A DNA stretch of 64,000 nt from Flavonifractor porci (GTDB lineage: Bacteria; Bacillota; Clostridia; Oscillospirales; Oscillospiraceae): contig NZ_JBBHLB010000016.1 of the NCBI RefSeq assembly GCF_037572415.1, forward strand, positions 1 through 64,000, read 5' to 3'. The notes under the pieces were generated by a model, which was given only the letters and a program-made list of their open reading frames with translations, did not search any database and had not been told where the DNA came from. A program made the translations under genes and the position numbers. Position 1 is the first letter of the stretch. Each line of letters begins with the position of its first letter. Shown piece after piece: positions 37,621 through 45,377 of the stretch.

Positions 37621-38618
37621 AGATCGCGGTACTGGGAAGCGGCGGCTGGGGCACGGCCCTGGCGCTGGTTCTGCTGGAAAATGGTCATGATGTGACACTG
37701 TGGTCCTACACGGAGGAGGAATCCGCCGTACTGCGTCAGACAGGGGAGAACCCCATGCTGAAGGGTGTGGCGCTGCCCAAGGAGATGAAGCTGACCTCTG
37801 ACTTGGCCTGTGTAAAGGGCAGCGGCGCGGTGGTGCTGGCCACCCCGTCCTTTGCCGTACGCACCACAGCCCGGGCCGCGGCGCCTCTGCTGGAGCCCGG
37901 TGCGGTGCTCGTATCGGTATCCAAGGGTATCGAGAAAGATACCTCTCTCACCCTCACCGACGCCATTGAGCAGGAGGTGGGCGGCGCCAATCCAATCGTG
38001 GCCCTCTCCGGCCCCTCCCACGCGGAGGAAGTGGGACGGCATATCCCTACTGTAGTGGTGTCCGCCTCCAAGGACCGCTCCGCCGCAGAGCAGGTCCAGG
38101 ACCTGTTTATGAATGAACGGTTCCGTGTGTATGCCTCCGACGATGTGGTAGGCGTGGAGTTGGGCGCCGCTCTGAAGAACGTGATCGCCCTGTGCGCCGG
38201 TATCAGCGACGGTATGGGCTACGGTGACAATACCAAGGCGGCCCTAATGACCCGGGGCCTCACCGAGATCGCCCGGCTGGGGGTGGCCATGGGCGGCCGC
38301 CGGGAGACCTTTGCCGGTCTGTCCGGCGTGGGCGATTTGATCGTGACCTGTACCTCCATGCACTCCCGTAATCGCCGCTGCGGCATCCTGATCGGTAAGG
38401 GGATGCCGGCGGAGCAGGCCGTGAAGGAGATCGGAGCCGTGGTGGAGGGTTACTATGCTGCTGCCAATGCCCGTACCCTGGCCCAAAAGGTGGGTGTGGA
38501 GATGCCCATTACCGAGGCGGCCTATCAGGTGCTCTACGAGGACAAGGACCCTCGTCAGGTGATTATGGACCTGATGACCCGGGAACGGAAGCATGAACTG
38601 GAGGATAGCTGGGTGTAA
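37617..38618 (+). CDS. gpsA: Glycerol-3-phosphate dehydrogenase [NAD(P)+]
   Basis: 333 residues. N-terminal Rossmann motif LGSGGWGTALA, the substrate lysine region GAALKNVIALCAG and GLSGVGDLIVTC are intact. It reduces DHAP to glycerol 3-phosphate, feeding PlsY. The start is GTG at 37617, overlapping the plsY stop. It is the last host gene before the tRNA-Pro island. Confidence 0.97.
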   Translation: MKIAVLGSGGWGTALALVLLENGHDVTLWSYTEEESAVLRQTGENPMLKGVALPKEMKLTSDLACVKGSGAVVLATPSFAVRTTARAAAPLLEPGAVLVSVSKGIEKDTSLTLTDAIEQEVGGANPIVALSGPSHAEEVGRHIPTVVVSASKDRSAAEQVQDLFMNERFRVYASDDVVGVELGAALKNVIALCAGISDGMGYGDNTKAALMTRGLTEIARLGVAMGGRRETFAGLSGVGDLIVTCTSMHSRNRRCGILIGKGMPAEQAVKEIGAVVEGYYAAANARTLAQKVGVEMPITEAAYQVLYEDKDPRQVIMDLMTRERKHELEDSWV

Positions 38619-38718
38619 AGTGCCTTTTTCAAAAAACTCAAAAAATTTGAAAAAAAGGCTTGCATTCCTCTGCGAGTTGTGGTAATATAATCAAGCCGTC
38701 TGAAACACGGCGGCGATT

Positions 38719-38796
38719 TCCGGGTGTGGCGAAGTTTGGTATCGCGCTTGAATGGGGTTCAAGAGGCCGCTGGTTCGAATCCAGTCACTCGGACCA
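38719..38796 (+). tRNA. tRNA-Pro (GGG), intact copy used as integration site
   Basis: TCCGGGT / ACTCGGA acceptor stem, a T-arm CTGG-TTCGAAT-CCAG, an anticodon arm CTTGA-ATGGGGT-TCAAG giving GGG after U33, and an encoded CCA at 38794-38796. A plausible promoter (TTGCAT, 17, TAATAT) is at 38661-38689. The 3' 65 bases are the left attachment site of the downstream element. Confidence 0.92.
38732..38796. repeat. attL: 65-bp direct repeat inside tRNA-Pro
   Basis: From the D-loop to CCA, identical to 45461-45525. The crossover lies within this repeat; the intact tRNA was kept on the left. Confidence 0.9.
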
Positions 38797-38797
38797 A

Positions 38798-38838
38798 AAA
38801 ACCCGCAATCCATTGAAAATCAATGGGTTGCGGGTTTT
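38798..38838 (+). terminator. Terminator supplied to tRNA-Pro by the element
   Basis: An 18-bp stem (38798-38815 with 38821-38838, one G-T pair) with T-run directly after the CCA. The original tRNA terminator appears to be the one now at 46586-46616. Confidence 0.8.
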
Positions 38839-38853
38839 CTGTTATCTTTTTCC

Positions 38854-38886
38854 ACACTCTTGATTGGCAGGATAACACGCTTGATT
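38854..38886. promoter_or_regulatory. Putative integrase arm-type sites, left end
   Basis: ACACTCTTGATT (38854-38865) and ACACGCTTGATT (38875-38886), 21 bases apart in direct orientation. The reverse complement of the first recurs exactly at the right end. Confidence 0.6.
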
Positions 38887-38922
38887 TTTCAAAGAAATTT
38901 GATGAATCAGGAGTGTTGAATC

Positions 38923-39855
38923 ATGGCAAAAATCAAGATGAAAAACAGCGTAACTGTGGCGGACACCTTCCACGACTTTCTCATGGCAAAGAAAGCCGGG
39001 GGCCTGAGCGAAAAGACCATCGCCACCTATGGGCAGCATTTTTCTGCAATCGGCAAGCACCTTCCTACGGACACCCCAATCGACAAGCTGAAAAAGACAG
39101 ACCTGGAGGCCATGATTGCCTCCATGCGGGACGCGGGCCTTGCGGCCAACTCCATCAAGAGCTACACCCGGACGCTGAAATCCTTCTTTTCCTGGTGCAA
39201 CACGGAGGGAATTACCCGGCTCAACCTGCCGCTCTACAAGGCGGAGGAAACGGTGAAGGAAACCTATACCGACGAGGAATTAAAGGCCCTGCTCCGCAAG
39301 CCCAATACCAGGAAATGCGATTTCCCCGAATACCGGAATTGGGTAACGGTCAATCTCCTGCTGAATAACGGGTGCCGAGCGGCTACCATCCGCAACATCA
39401 AACTCCGTGATGTGGACTTGGAAAATCAGGTCATTTATCTGCGGCATACCAAAAACAAAAAGGCCCAGGTCATTCCCCTCTGTGAAGCCCTGTGCGGCGT
39501 TCTGCGGGAGTATTTGAAGGTTCGGGGCGGTGAGATGGATGATTACCTGTTCCCCAATGAAAACGGCACACAACTGACGGAGAACGGCTTGCGGTGCAGT
39601 ATTGCCAGCTACAACAGACGGCGGGGCGTACAAAAGACCAGCATACACCTGTTCCGCCACACCTTTGCAAAGAAATACCTGGTGGACTGTGGGGGCAACG
39701 CGTTCACCCTCCAGCGGCTCCTGGGCCACTCCACCCTGGATATGACGAAACATTACTGTGCTATCTTTGACGCGGACATTACCAAAAACTTTGAAAACTT
39801 CTCTCCCCTGGCCCAGCTCAAAGGGCAGGAGGGAAAAATCAAAATGGGGGCCTGA
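38923..39855 (+). CDS. Tyrosine recombinase (integrase)
   Basis: 310 residues. An N-terminal SAM-like DNA-binding domain (DTFHDFLMAKKAGGLSEKT) and a catalytic domain with Arg in NNGCRAATIRN, HLFRHTF (HxxR) and LGHSTLDMTKHY (His and Tyr nucleophile). It would catalyse attP x attB exchange at tRNA-Pro. ATG at 38923 follows AGGAG with nine-base spacing, close to attL, as in most tRNA-targeting elements. Confidence 0.93.
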   Translation: MAKIKMKNSVTVADTFHDFLMAKKAGGLSEKTIATYGQHFSAIGKHLPTDTPIDKLKKTDLEAMIASMRDAGLAANSIKSYTRTLKSFFSWCNTEGITRLNLPLYKAEETVKETYTDEELKALLRKPNTRKCDFPEYRNWVTVNLLLNNGCRAATIRNIKLRDVDLENQVIYLRHTKNKKAQVIPLCEALCGVLREYLKVRGGEMDDYLFPNENGTQLTENGLRCSIASYNRRRGVQKTSIHLFRHTFAKKYLVDCGGNAFTLQRLLGHSTLDMTKHYCAIFDADITKNFENFSPLAQLKGQEGKIKMGA

Positions 39856-39857
39856 AT

Positions 39858-39983
39858 ATGTGGGACACGGATTTACCCCTTGCCCTGATCATGGAGGAAA
39901 TCCTGGAATGGGAGAAGAAGCCCGGCCAGGAGAAGGACGAGGACGAGACAGACAATACCAGCGGCAAGACCAGCGACAAGTGA
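39858..39983 (+). CDS. Small acidic protein after the integrase gene
   Basis: 41 residues, beginning MWDTDLPLALIMEEILEWEK with an acidic, Asp/Glu/Lys-rich tail. ATG two bases after the integrase stop and a terminator directly after the stop suggest it is translated with int. It could act as an excisionase-like or accessory factor but there is no motif to support that. Confidence 0.45.
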   Translation: MWDTDLPLALIMEEILEWEKKPGQEKDEDETDNTSGKTSDK

Positions 39984-40020
39984 AGGAGGGCGGCGGGTAC
40001 TCAACCCGCCGCCCTCCTTC
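39982..40020. terminator. Bidirectional intrinsic terminator
   Basis: A 17-bp perfect stem (39982-39998 with 40004-40020), five-base loop, A/T flanks, between convergent int and the 40.1-kb gene. Confidence 0.85.
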
Positions 40021-40060
40021 TGTTCCGGTATCGAGCGGGAGCGGGACATGGGGCCGCGCC

Positions 40061-40306
40061 TTATCTGTTCAGGCCGCGTTCTATTGCGTCTGCCGCCTCC
40101 TGGAGCGCCCGTTCAGCGGCGGGGCGTATCCGCTGGGCAAGCTGGGTATCGGACGGAAGAAAGCGGCGCAGCACCCGGCGCAGGGCCTCCTGCTGCCCCT
40201 CATACTCTGGCCCCCGGCGCTTTTGCCTGTTGTATGCGTCAGCGGCGCTGGGCGGGTTTTCTCCTGCAATAGCCGCAAGTATTTCCACCCGCTCGGCGGC
40301 GGTCAT
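40061..40306 (-). CDS. Hypothetical helical protein, start amber-interrupted
   Basis: 81 residues from ATG 40306 (MTAAERVEILAAIAGE), rich in Ala, Arg and Glu and probably helical. No family is recognised. That ATG has no ribosome site. A better start, ATG 40360 with AAAGGAG seven bases upstream, reads in the same frame through 16 good codons to TAG (40312-40310), then GAA and this ATG. So the gene is either read through the TAG, restarted after it, or broken by it. Confidence 0.55.
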   Translation of the reverse strand: MTAAERVEILAAIAGENPPSAADAYNRQKRRGPEYEGQQEALRRVLRRFLPSDTQLAQRIRPAAERALQEAADAIERGLNR

Positions 40307-40360
40307 TTCCTAATCGTAGGCCGCGACAATGCGGTCAATCAGTTTTTCCGTTTCTGACAT
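40304..40360 (-). other. Amber-interrupted 5' end of the 40.1-kb gene
   Basis: AAAGGAG, seven bases, ATG, then MSETEKLIDRIVAAYD, TAG at 40312-40310, GAA, ATG. All in one frame with the downstream protein. A Gln at the TAG would give a smooth helix. Confidence 0.7.
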
Positions 40361-40409
40361 TGGGGTTCTCCTTTCGTTTCTTGTATTGGTTTCCCTTTGC
40401 GGTCTGGCA

Positions 40410-40477
40410 CTTTGGCAACGCGCCCGGATGTTCTAAATTTACTTTACTTTTATAAACTTCCGGGCGCGTTTTCAAAG
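40410..40477. repeat. 19-bp inverted repeat with AT-rich 30-base loop
   Basis: Arms 40410-40428 and 40459-40477 match at 17 of 19 positions with a GCGCCCGGA core; the loop is almost pure A/T. It lies between two minus-strand genes of the element. It could be a terminator/processing stem or a single-strand origin. Confidence 0.6.
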
Positions 40478-40485
40478 TTGCGGAA

Positions 40486-41313
40486 TCACTTGGAAACCCT
40501 CGCATAGTGACCTTGATAGAGGCGCTTTATCAGGCCGTTCTTTACAAATGACGAGATATTCCTTTGTGTGAATCCCTGGGCCAGCAATTCCGCTGTTGTC
40601 CACTTGTCGCCCTGCAAGTCTGCAAAACGCTTTTCTGTGCGGGCCTTGCCTTTCTCCGCGTTGGCCTCCCGGTTATATGCGGCCATATCCTCCTTCAAGA
40701 CACGGTTGGGGACGATTTCCACATCTCTCTCAAAGTCGATGGTAAAGGTGTATTCCTCGCTTCCCATATCTCCTGTGAAGGGGAAGGGCGTTGTCCCGTC
40801 TCTCAGGTATTGATACATCCACTTGACAATTTCCAGCCGTACCGCCTTGGGGACGGTCAGATAAAAACCGTTCTGATAGTACAGGCGGAGCATAGCTCCC
40901 TGCATGGCCTCCTTTGTGTTGAGAAAGACCGCGCTCCGCCATGCGTTGAGATAGTCAATGATGGGCGCGGCCCAGATCTCCCAATCCATCCTGATACCGG
41001 AATAGGTAGCCTGGGTTTCCTCCAGATTGGCAGAGTAACACCAGAGGCCGCGCACCCGCCCCTTGGCCTGTTTGTCCTCCACCTCCAGGGCCGCGCCGAA
41101 GGTCACCAGCTTTTCATGGCCTTGGGGCCATTTCATGCGGTTCAGCCACCGCTGGGCGGCTTCACTTTCAGAGGCGGCAACAAATGCCTCCAACTCTCGC
41201 TTGTCCTGGTCGCTCAACTCCACCAGGGGAAACCGCTGGGCCAGGATGTGGTATTGCAGCTTGGCGCGCTGATTGCCGCCCAGCCTGTAAATATCATCGG
41301 TGAGAAAATGCAC
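40486..41313 (-). CDS. Unknown element protein with C-terminal winged-helix-like tail
   Basis: 275 residues from GTG 41313. No family recognised. The last ~45 residues (DKWTTAELLAQGFTQRNISSFVKNGLIKRLYQG) resemble a short helix-turn-helix of the AbiEi-antitoxin N-terminal type. The frame stays open upstream (EYKKYPYK) to a TAG at 41340-41338, beyond which ATG GCG TTT with an AAAAGGAGG site is in frame. GTG 41313 has no ribosome site, so the true start is probably the ATG at 41349. It lies between the primase-like gene and the 40.1-kb gene, suggesting a replication or copy-control role. Confidence 0.6.
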   Translation of the reverse strand: MHFLTDDIYRLGGNQRAKLQYHILAQRFPLVELSDQDKRELEAFVAASESEAAQRWLNRMKWPQGHEKLVTFGAALEVEDKQAKGRVRGLWCYSANLEETQATYSGIRMDWEIWAAPIIDYLNAWRSAVFLNTKEAMQGAMLRLYYQNGFYLTVPKAVRLEIVKWMYQYLRDGTTPFPFTGDMGSEEYTFTIDFERDVEIVPNRVLKEDMAAYNREANAEKGKARTEKRFADLQGDKWTTAELLAQGFTQRNISSFVKNGLIKRLYQGHYARVSK

Positions 41314-41349
41314 CTTGTACGGGTATTTCTTGTACTCCTAAAACGCCAT
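41314..41349 (-). other. Amber-interrupted 5' end of the 275-residue gene
   Basis: AAAAGGAGG, eleven bases, ATG GCG TTT, TAG (41340-41338), GAG TAC AAG, continuing in frame into the 275-residue protein. Confidence 0.6.
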
Positions 41350-41366
41350 TTTGTAAAATGCCTCCT

Positions 41367-41419
41367 TTTGGTACGGCGTGCCGCCGTACCAAATCAAATT
41401 TAATTTGCGCCCTGGGCGC
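41367..41419. repeat. Hairpin element resembling the alaS/pheT repeats
   Basis: Perfect 12-bp stem TTTGGTACGGCG / CGCCGTACCAAA with a three-base loop, a linker ending ATTTAATTTGCGC (12 of 13 identical to ATTAAATTTGCGC in the pheT repeats), then GCGCC-CTG-GGCGC. It sits directly upstream of the AAAAGGAGG site of the 275-residue gene. The rest of the 41420-41618 gap is GC-rich with GAGCGGGAC repeats and no convincing gene. Confidence 0.5.
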
Positions 41420-41618
41420 TCCGCTATTTCGTCCGCTCCAAAGGCGTTTTTCTCCACCATGGAGCGGGTCTGCCGGGAAACGGTCCAGGAAATCGCTATT
41501 CCCCGGAACAGGAGCGGGACGGCGGGCCTCTCACCCCCGGCCCACGGCGGAGCCTCCTGCCCCGCTCCTACGAGCGGGAGCGGGACACAGGCTGTTTTCT
41601 CCTTTTCATCCTTCACGC

Positions 41619-42845
41619 TTACCCTCTCCCAGTCAAAACTTCCCGCTGGAAAAAGAGGGAATCAAAGACCTCCTTGCCCTGGTCGATGGGTGCGTCCTTG
41701 TAGCCCAGGCAAGCGCCGTCCTTGTCACAAATGCGGCTGACGGTTACACAAGCACCCACCCGTTTTGCAAGGCCAATGGTTTTGTGCTGGTATGTGTCCC
41801 ATTCTTCTCCCTGCTGCTCCTGGTATTGCTTGTCAAAGGCAAGGACGATTTCCTTTGCGCCCGCCTGAATCAGCATAGCGATATGGGTATCGCTTGCCCC
41901 GAAGGTGTGAGAGGCCACGGCGTAGGGATAGCCGTAGGCGTGGGCCAGCATGACGCTTTTGGCCCCTTCAAAGATGATTGCCTTGCCGCTCTCCCGGATG
42001 GCCTCCTTTGCCCGGTGCAGCCCGTAGAGGTTGCGGCTGTTGGAAAAGCTCCAGCACCGCTTTTTCTCGTCCTGGTATTTGCCCTCCTTCCAGAGCGGCA
42101 TATACTTGGACTTGGGCGCGCTGTAAATGGCTGTCCGCGCGTCCTTATCGTCAATCCATTCCCGCCGCCCATAGCCAAGAAGTTTCCGCACATCTTCCCG
42201 AAGCGGTCGGAAACTCCGCTCATACAGGCCCACAATTTCCCCGTTGGTGTTGTGGTGGGGCAGAATGATTGTCCCCCGCTTGGGATAATAGGCCACCTGG
42301 AAATCAATCAACTGTTGGAGCGGAATCCCGTCCCCGCCTTGCTCTTTCGGCTTGCACCAGCACAAGCGGGACAGGGTTTCAGGCCGTGTATCAAATTGGG
42401 AATAGAGGTCGGCCAGGATCGCCGGGTCAATACCTGGAACCATGTCCACTTGCATATCAGGATCAAAGGCGTGATAGGTGTTCATGACGCTGCCTGTCTC
42501 TGGCGCAGCGTCTGACAGGTCGATTTCAGCCTCGTCAATCCACCGCTCAATAAACCGCTTGCCCTCGTCCGGGTTGTCTGTCCCCAACACCTTGCTCACC
42601 CATGTGTGCAGGCAAATGGTTCCGCACCCGCTGAAACAGGTGATTTTGTGGGTTTCCGGGTCAAAGGCGGTGTTGTGATGTGTCCCGCCGTGGCAGAGGG
42701 TCAGCACCTTGATACACCGCTTGCCGCCGCTTATACCCCAACGGGGCGAGGCGTTCATGGCCGCGAAGAAGGAAAAGAAATCGTCCTCTGTCAGACAGTT
42801 TAACTTGTCCTCGTACTCCGGTTCATCGGCCAGGATGAAGGGCAA
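41619..42845 (-). CDS. DNA primase-like protein (CHC2 zinc finger + TOPRIM)
   Basis: 408 residues from TTG 42845. A CHC2-like zinc finger (LCHGGTHH ... CFSGCG, about 51-76) is followed by a primase core and a TOPRIM domain (IIFEGAKSVMLAHAYG, then EIVLAFDK, about 290-345). It probably primes replication of the element, as in phage satellites. TTG 42845 has no ribosome site. ATG 42866 with AAGGAG at eight bases reads in the same frame through MVSNN, TAG (42851-42849) and GAG into this TTG, so the true protein may begin there. Ends with TAA. Confidence 0.75.
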   Translation of the reverse strand: MPFILADEPEYEDKLNCLTEDDFFSFFAAMNASPRWGISGGKRCIKVLTLCHGGTHHNTAFDPETHKITCFSGCGTICLHTWVSKVLGTDNPDEGKRFIERWIDEAEIDLSDAAPETGSVMNTYHAFDPDMQVDMVPGIDPAILADLYSQFDTRPETLSRLCWCKPKEQGGDGIPLQQLIDFQVAYYPKRGTIILPHHNTNGEIVGLYERSFRPLREDVRKLLGYGRREWIDDKDARTAIYSAPKSKYMPLWKEGKYQDEKKRCWSFSNSRNLYGLHRAKEAIRESGKAIIFEGAKSVMLAHAYGYPYAVASHTFGASDTHIAMLIQAGAKEIVLAFDKQYQEQQGEEWDTYQHKTIGLAKRVGACVTVSRICDKDGACLGYKDAPIDQGKEVFDSLFFQREVLTGRG

Positions 42846-42866
42846 CTCCTAATTGTTACTCACCAT
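42843..42866 (-). other. Amber-interrupted 5' end of the primase-like gene
   Basis: AAGGAG, eight bases, ATG GTG AGT AAC AAT, TAG (42851-42849), GAG, TTG: all in the primase frame. Confidence 0.7.
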
Positions 42867-43541
42867 AGGTATTTCTCCTTATACTCATAATTTAGAAAGG
42901 TTTTGAGAGTTTTTACCTCTCTCTCACTTTCTATAATAATTATACCATAAAAATATTTTTATGTAAATTTAACGGAATATCGAAAATTTTTTAGCATTTC
43001 TGAAACATTTTTACGCCAATCGAACAACGCTGATACAAGGCGGACGGAGCAGGAAGAAAGGAACTCCCACGCAAAATTTTTTCTTGTGGAATCCTGTGCG
43101 CCGCTTGCCACATCCTGCTGAAATCCCGGAGAACTGCCGCCGCGCCCCGTGGCCCAGGCCACCGGGGGGATAGTTTTGGGATTTTTACCGATAGATTGTC
43201 CCCGCCCTGTTTTTTCAGAGGATTTTCCCTCCCGCTGCCGGAACACGGAAAACACGGACGGGGACGATGGAAACGGAAAAATGTAGGTAGATCGCACGAA
43301 ATTCCAGTTTACTATGCAGCTGGGATATTGTTTTTCTCTAAGAAAAGCATAGAATACAGGGTGTAACGGCAGAAAATAGAAAAAATTCAAAGAACGATGC
43401 GGTATTTCAAGAAAATTTGCCTGTTTCTTTTGAAAATTCGAGAAAATTTCTTGGAAATTTAAAAATTCTCTTTGAATTTGAACTATTTTATGCGTTTGCA
43501 CGAGATTTTTCTGAAATTCTTGATGAAACGGAGGAGTTTTC
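42867..43541. other. AT-rich non-coding core of the element, possible origin
   Basis: A 675-base gap between divergent gene blocks. It is AT-rich at both ends; 43380-43530 is a run of short AAATTT / GAAAATT / TTTCTTG repeats without a good reading frame. The position beside the primase-like gene fits a replication origin and two divergent promoters. No single promoter stands out and no iteron consensus can be defined by eye. Confidence 0.4.
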
Positions 43542-43739
43542 ATGCGTATCATTCTGGACACTGAAAAAGGCCGTATTATCTTGCCGAAATCTTTCTTTAC
43601 CCAGCTTGACAAGATGAACAAAATCCTTGCTGACGGCGGTGTAACGGAGAAGTGGACGGCGGAAAAGTATGTCCGTGATCAGTTTGAAAAGGCCATGAAG
43701 GAAACCATGCTCCGGGCAGAAGATAAGGTCGTGAAGTAA
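43542..43739 (+). CDS. Small hypothetical protein of the element
   Basis: 65 residues (MRIILDTEKGRIILPKSFFT), charged and mostly helical, no family recognised. ATG at 43542 has CGGAGGAG upstream. Its TAA overlaps the next ATG (TAATG), so three small genes are coupled here. Confidence 0.6.
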   Translation: MRIILDTEKGRIILPKSFFTQLDKMNKILADGGVTEKWTAEKYVRDQFEKAMKETMLRAEDKVVK

Positions 43740-43930
43740 TGGCCGGGTCAAGAGTGACCCCGGAGGAAATCGTGGAAATGCACCGCCTGTATGCAAAGCT
43801 GGGAAACTATGCAGCGGTAGGCCGTGAAGTAGGGCGCAGCGGCTCCACGGTTGCAAGATACATCAAAATGAAGGGAACACCACAAATTGTCAAGCACACC
43901 TTTGCGGAGGTTGTGCGGAAAGGAAGATGA
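43739..43930 (+). CDS. Small helix-turn-helix protein of the element
   Basis: 63 residues. TPEEIVEMHRLYAKLGNYAAVGREVGRSGSTVARYIK is a clear homeodomain-like helix-turn-helix covering most of the protein. It probably binds DNA, either as the element's regulator or an accessory factor. It is coupled on both sides (TAATG, ATGA). Confidence 0.65.
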   Translation: MAGSRVTPEEIVEMHRLYAKLGNYAAVGREVGRSGSTVARYIKMKGTPQIVKHTFAEVVRKGR

Positions 43931-44526
43931 CAGATATGGCAAAAGTCACTTGCTGCCTTTGCGAAAATGTGGCGACCAGTTTCAGTATGTTTCGTATTGC
44001 GGATGGGTACATATGTTTTAATTGCGTGACAAAAAGATTGGGCGCTGACACAAAAATACTGGAAAAATATTTCGGAAAACCACAAAAAATGTGGACATCA
44101 GAAATGCTCAAGGATTTGGAAAAAGAAAAACGAAAAAAGTGTAATGTATGCGGTCAAGTCTTTTGTTATAGGGAAGGGGACATTGTCCGGGCAATGCGCC
44201 AAGAAGATCTTGCGAGGTCATCTCTTATGGCGGGAGTGGCGCATGCGATTAGCGGGTCTGCCGCAGCTGCGGCCACTTATCAAGGTACCGCAATCACGCA
44301 GTTAAATGCTACGGATGATGTGAATAAATGTCCTAAATGTCATTCAACGGATTGCCATATCCTTACTGACGAGGAGTGGGCAGAGGAACAGAAGAAAGCC
44401 TCAGCTCCTGCAAGCGCCCCGGTTTCCGCCGCTGATGAACTGAAAAAGTTTAAGGAACTGCTGGACATGGGCGTTATCACCCAAGAAGAATTTGACGCAA
44501 AGAAAAAGCAACTGTTGGGGTTGTAA
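43927..44526 (+). CDS. Zinc-ribbon protein with C-terminal SHOCT domain
   Basis: 199 residues. Three CxxC pairs (CCLCEN/CFNC, CNVCGQVFC, CPKC) indicate zinc ribbons; a Gly/Ala stretch follows; the last ~30 residues (ADELKKFKELLDMGVITQEEFDAKKKQLLG) are a SHOCT domain. SHOCT proteins are common in mobile elements and often oligomerise. The function is unknown. The start overlaps the upstream stop as ATGA and a terminator follows. Confidence 0.7.
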   Translation: MTDMAKVTCCLCENVATSFSMFRIADGYICFNCVTKRLGADTKILEKYFGKPQKMWTSEMLKDLEKEKRKKCNVCGQVFCYREGDIVRAMRQEDLARSSLMAGVAHAISGSAAAAATYQGTAITQLNATDDVNKCPKCHSTDCHILTDEEWAEEQKKASAPASAPVSAADELKKFKELLDMGVITQEEFDAKKKQLLGL

Positions 44527-44540
44527 CTTCTGCATAATCA

Positions 44541-44573
44541 GAGAGGGCGGGAGCAATCCCGCCCTCTCCTTTT
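44541..44573 (+). terminator. Intrinsic terminator of the three-gene block
   Basis: GAGAGGGCGGGA / TCCCGCCCTCTC 12-bp perfect stem with a four-base loop and CTTTTC. Confidence 0.8.
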
Positions 44574-44649
44574 CAATGTCAATAGGCTATACCCCAATGA
44601 CATATTGAAACGCCCGCATTTTCTGTGTCACACAAGTTGTTTTCTAATA

Positions 44650-44710
44650 TTTGAAATATTTCAAAATAATAATATACCCTATTGACATGCTTTCGGTTTT
44701 GTGGTACTAT
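44650..44710 (+). promoter_or_regulatory. Promoter and palindrome of the serine recombinase gene
   Basis: TTGACA (44682-44687), 17 bases, TACTAT (44705-44710). Upstream is a perfect 16-base palindrome TTTGAAATATTTCAAA (44650-44665), a likely operator. Confidence 0.65.
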
Positions 44711-44741
44711 GATACCAGACAGAACGAAAGGGCGTGACACC

Positions 44742-45302
44742 ATGCGGGTAGGATATGTGCGCTGCTCCACCATCGAACAGAACGAGGCGCGGCAGCTTAA
44801 AATGATGGAGGAACAGAAGGCCGAAAAGCTGTTCATTGACAAGGCCAGCGGCAAGAATACAGACCGCCGCGCGTTCAAGGAAATGATGGCCTTTGTCCGG
44901 GCGGGCGACATGGTTATCGTGGAGAGCATTTCCCGTATCGCCCGCAACACCCGCGACCTGCTTTCCATCGTGTCGGAGCTGACGGAGAAACAGGTGGAGT
45001 TTATCAGCCTGAAAGAGAACATCGACACCACCACCCCACAGGGCCGTTTCATGCTGACAGTGTTCGGCGCTCTGGCGGAGCTGGAGCGGGAGAACATCCT
45101 GGAGCGGCAGCGTGAGGGCATAGAGATAGCCAAGAGCGAGGGCAAGTACAAGGGGCGGAAACCCCTGGAGGTGGACGAGGCCCAATTCAAAGACGCTTGC
45201 AGGCGCTGGAGGGCCGGGGAGATAACGGCCACCGCTGCCATGCAGGAGGTGGGCTTGAAGCCCAATACCTTCTATCGCAGGGTAAAAGAAATGGGCCTGT
45301 AA
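44742..45302 (+). CDS. Serine recombinase (resolvase/invertase family)
   Basis: 186 residues. The N-terminal catalytic serine is in GYVRCSTIEQNEARQ, with the conserved Arg region SISRIARNTRDLL and an E-helix (GALAELERENILERQREGI); the C-terminal helix-turn-helix is TATAAMQEVGLKPNTFYRRV. Size and layout fit small resolvases and invertases, not large integrases. ATG at 44742 with GAAAGG is chosen over the upstream ATG at 44682. It may resolve or invert DNA in the element. Confidence 0.88.
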   Translation: MRVGYVRCSTIEQNEARQLKMMEEQKAEKLFIDKASGKNTDRRAFKEMMAFVRAGDMVIVESISRIARNTRDLLSIVSELTEKQVEFISLKENIDTTTPQGRFMLTVFGALAELERENILERQREGIEIAKSEGKYKGRKPLEVDEAQFKDACRRWRAGEITATAAMQEVGLKPNTFYRRVKEMGL

Positions 45303-45377
45303 AGGCCCTGGAGAGCGGCGAAAAGCGGCGCGGAAACCGTTGCTTTTCCCGCCTCCGATTAGTACAATGATTTTGAG

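Noticed and set aside
41338..41616. 92-codon minus-strand frame between the primase-like and 275-residue genes
   Set aside because: It runs through hairpin-rich repeats with a biased composition and includes the ribosome site of the next gene; probably not translated.
42843..42866. TAGGAG read as a Shine-Dalgarno sequence for an internal start
   Set aside because: The next start codon lies directly against it or is absent at 5-10 bases in all three genes, so it cannot act as a ribosome site.
40061..42866. Pyrrolysine at the in-frame TAG codons
   Set aside because: No pyl genes in the window, the proteins are not methylamine methyltransferases, and one early TAG per gene is not their pattern.
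42959..43621. 220-codon minus-strand frame in the AT-rich core of the element
   Set aside because: Composition is Phe/Ser/Lys-rich and irregular, it covers the start of the 43.5-kb gene, and has no ribosome site.
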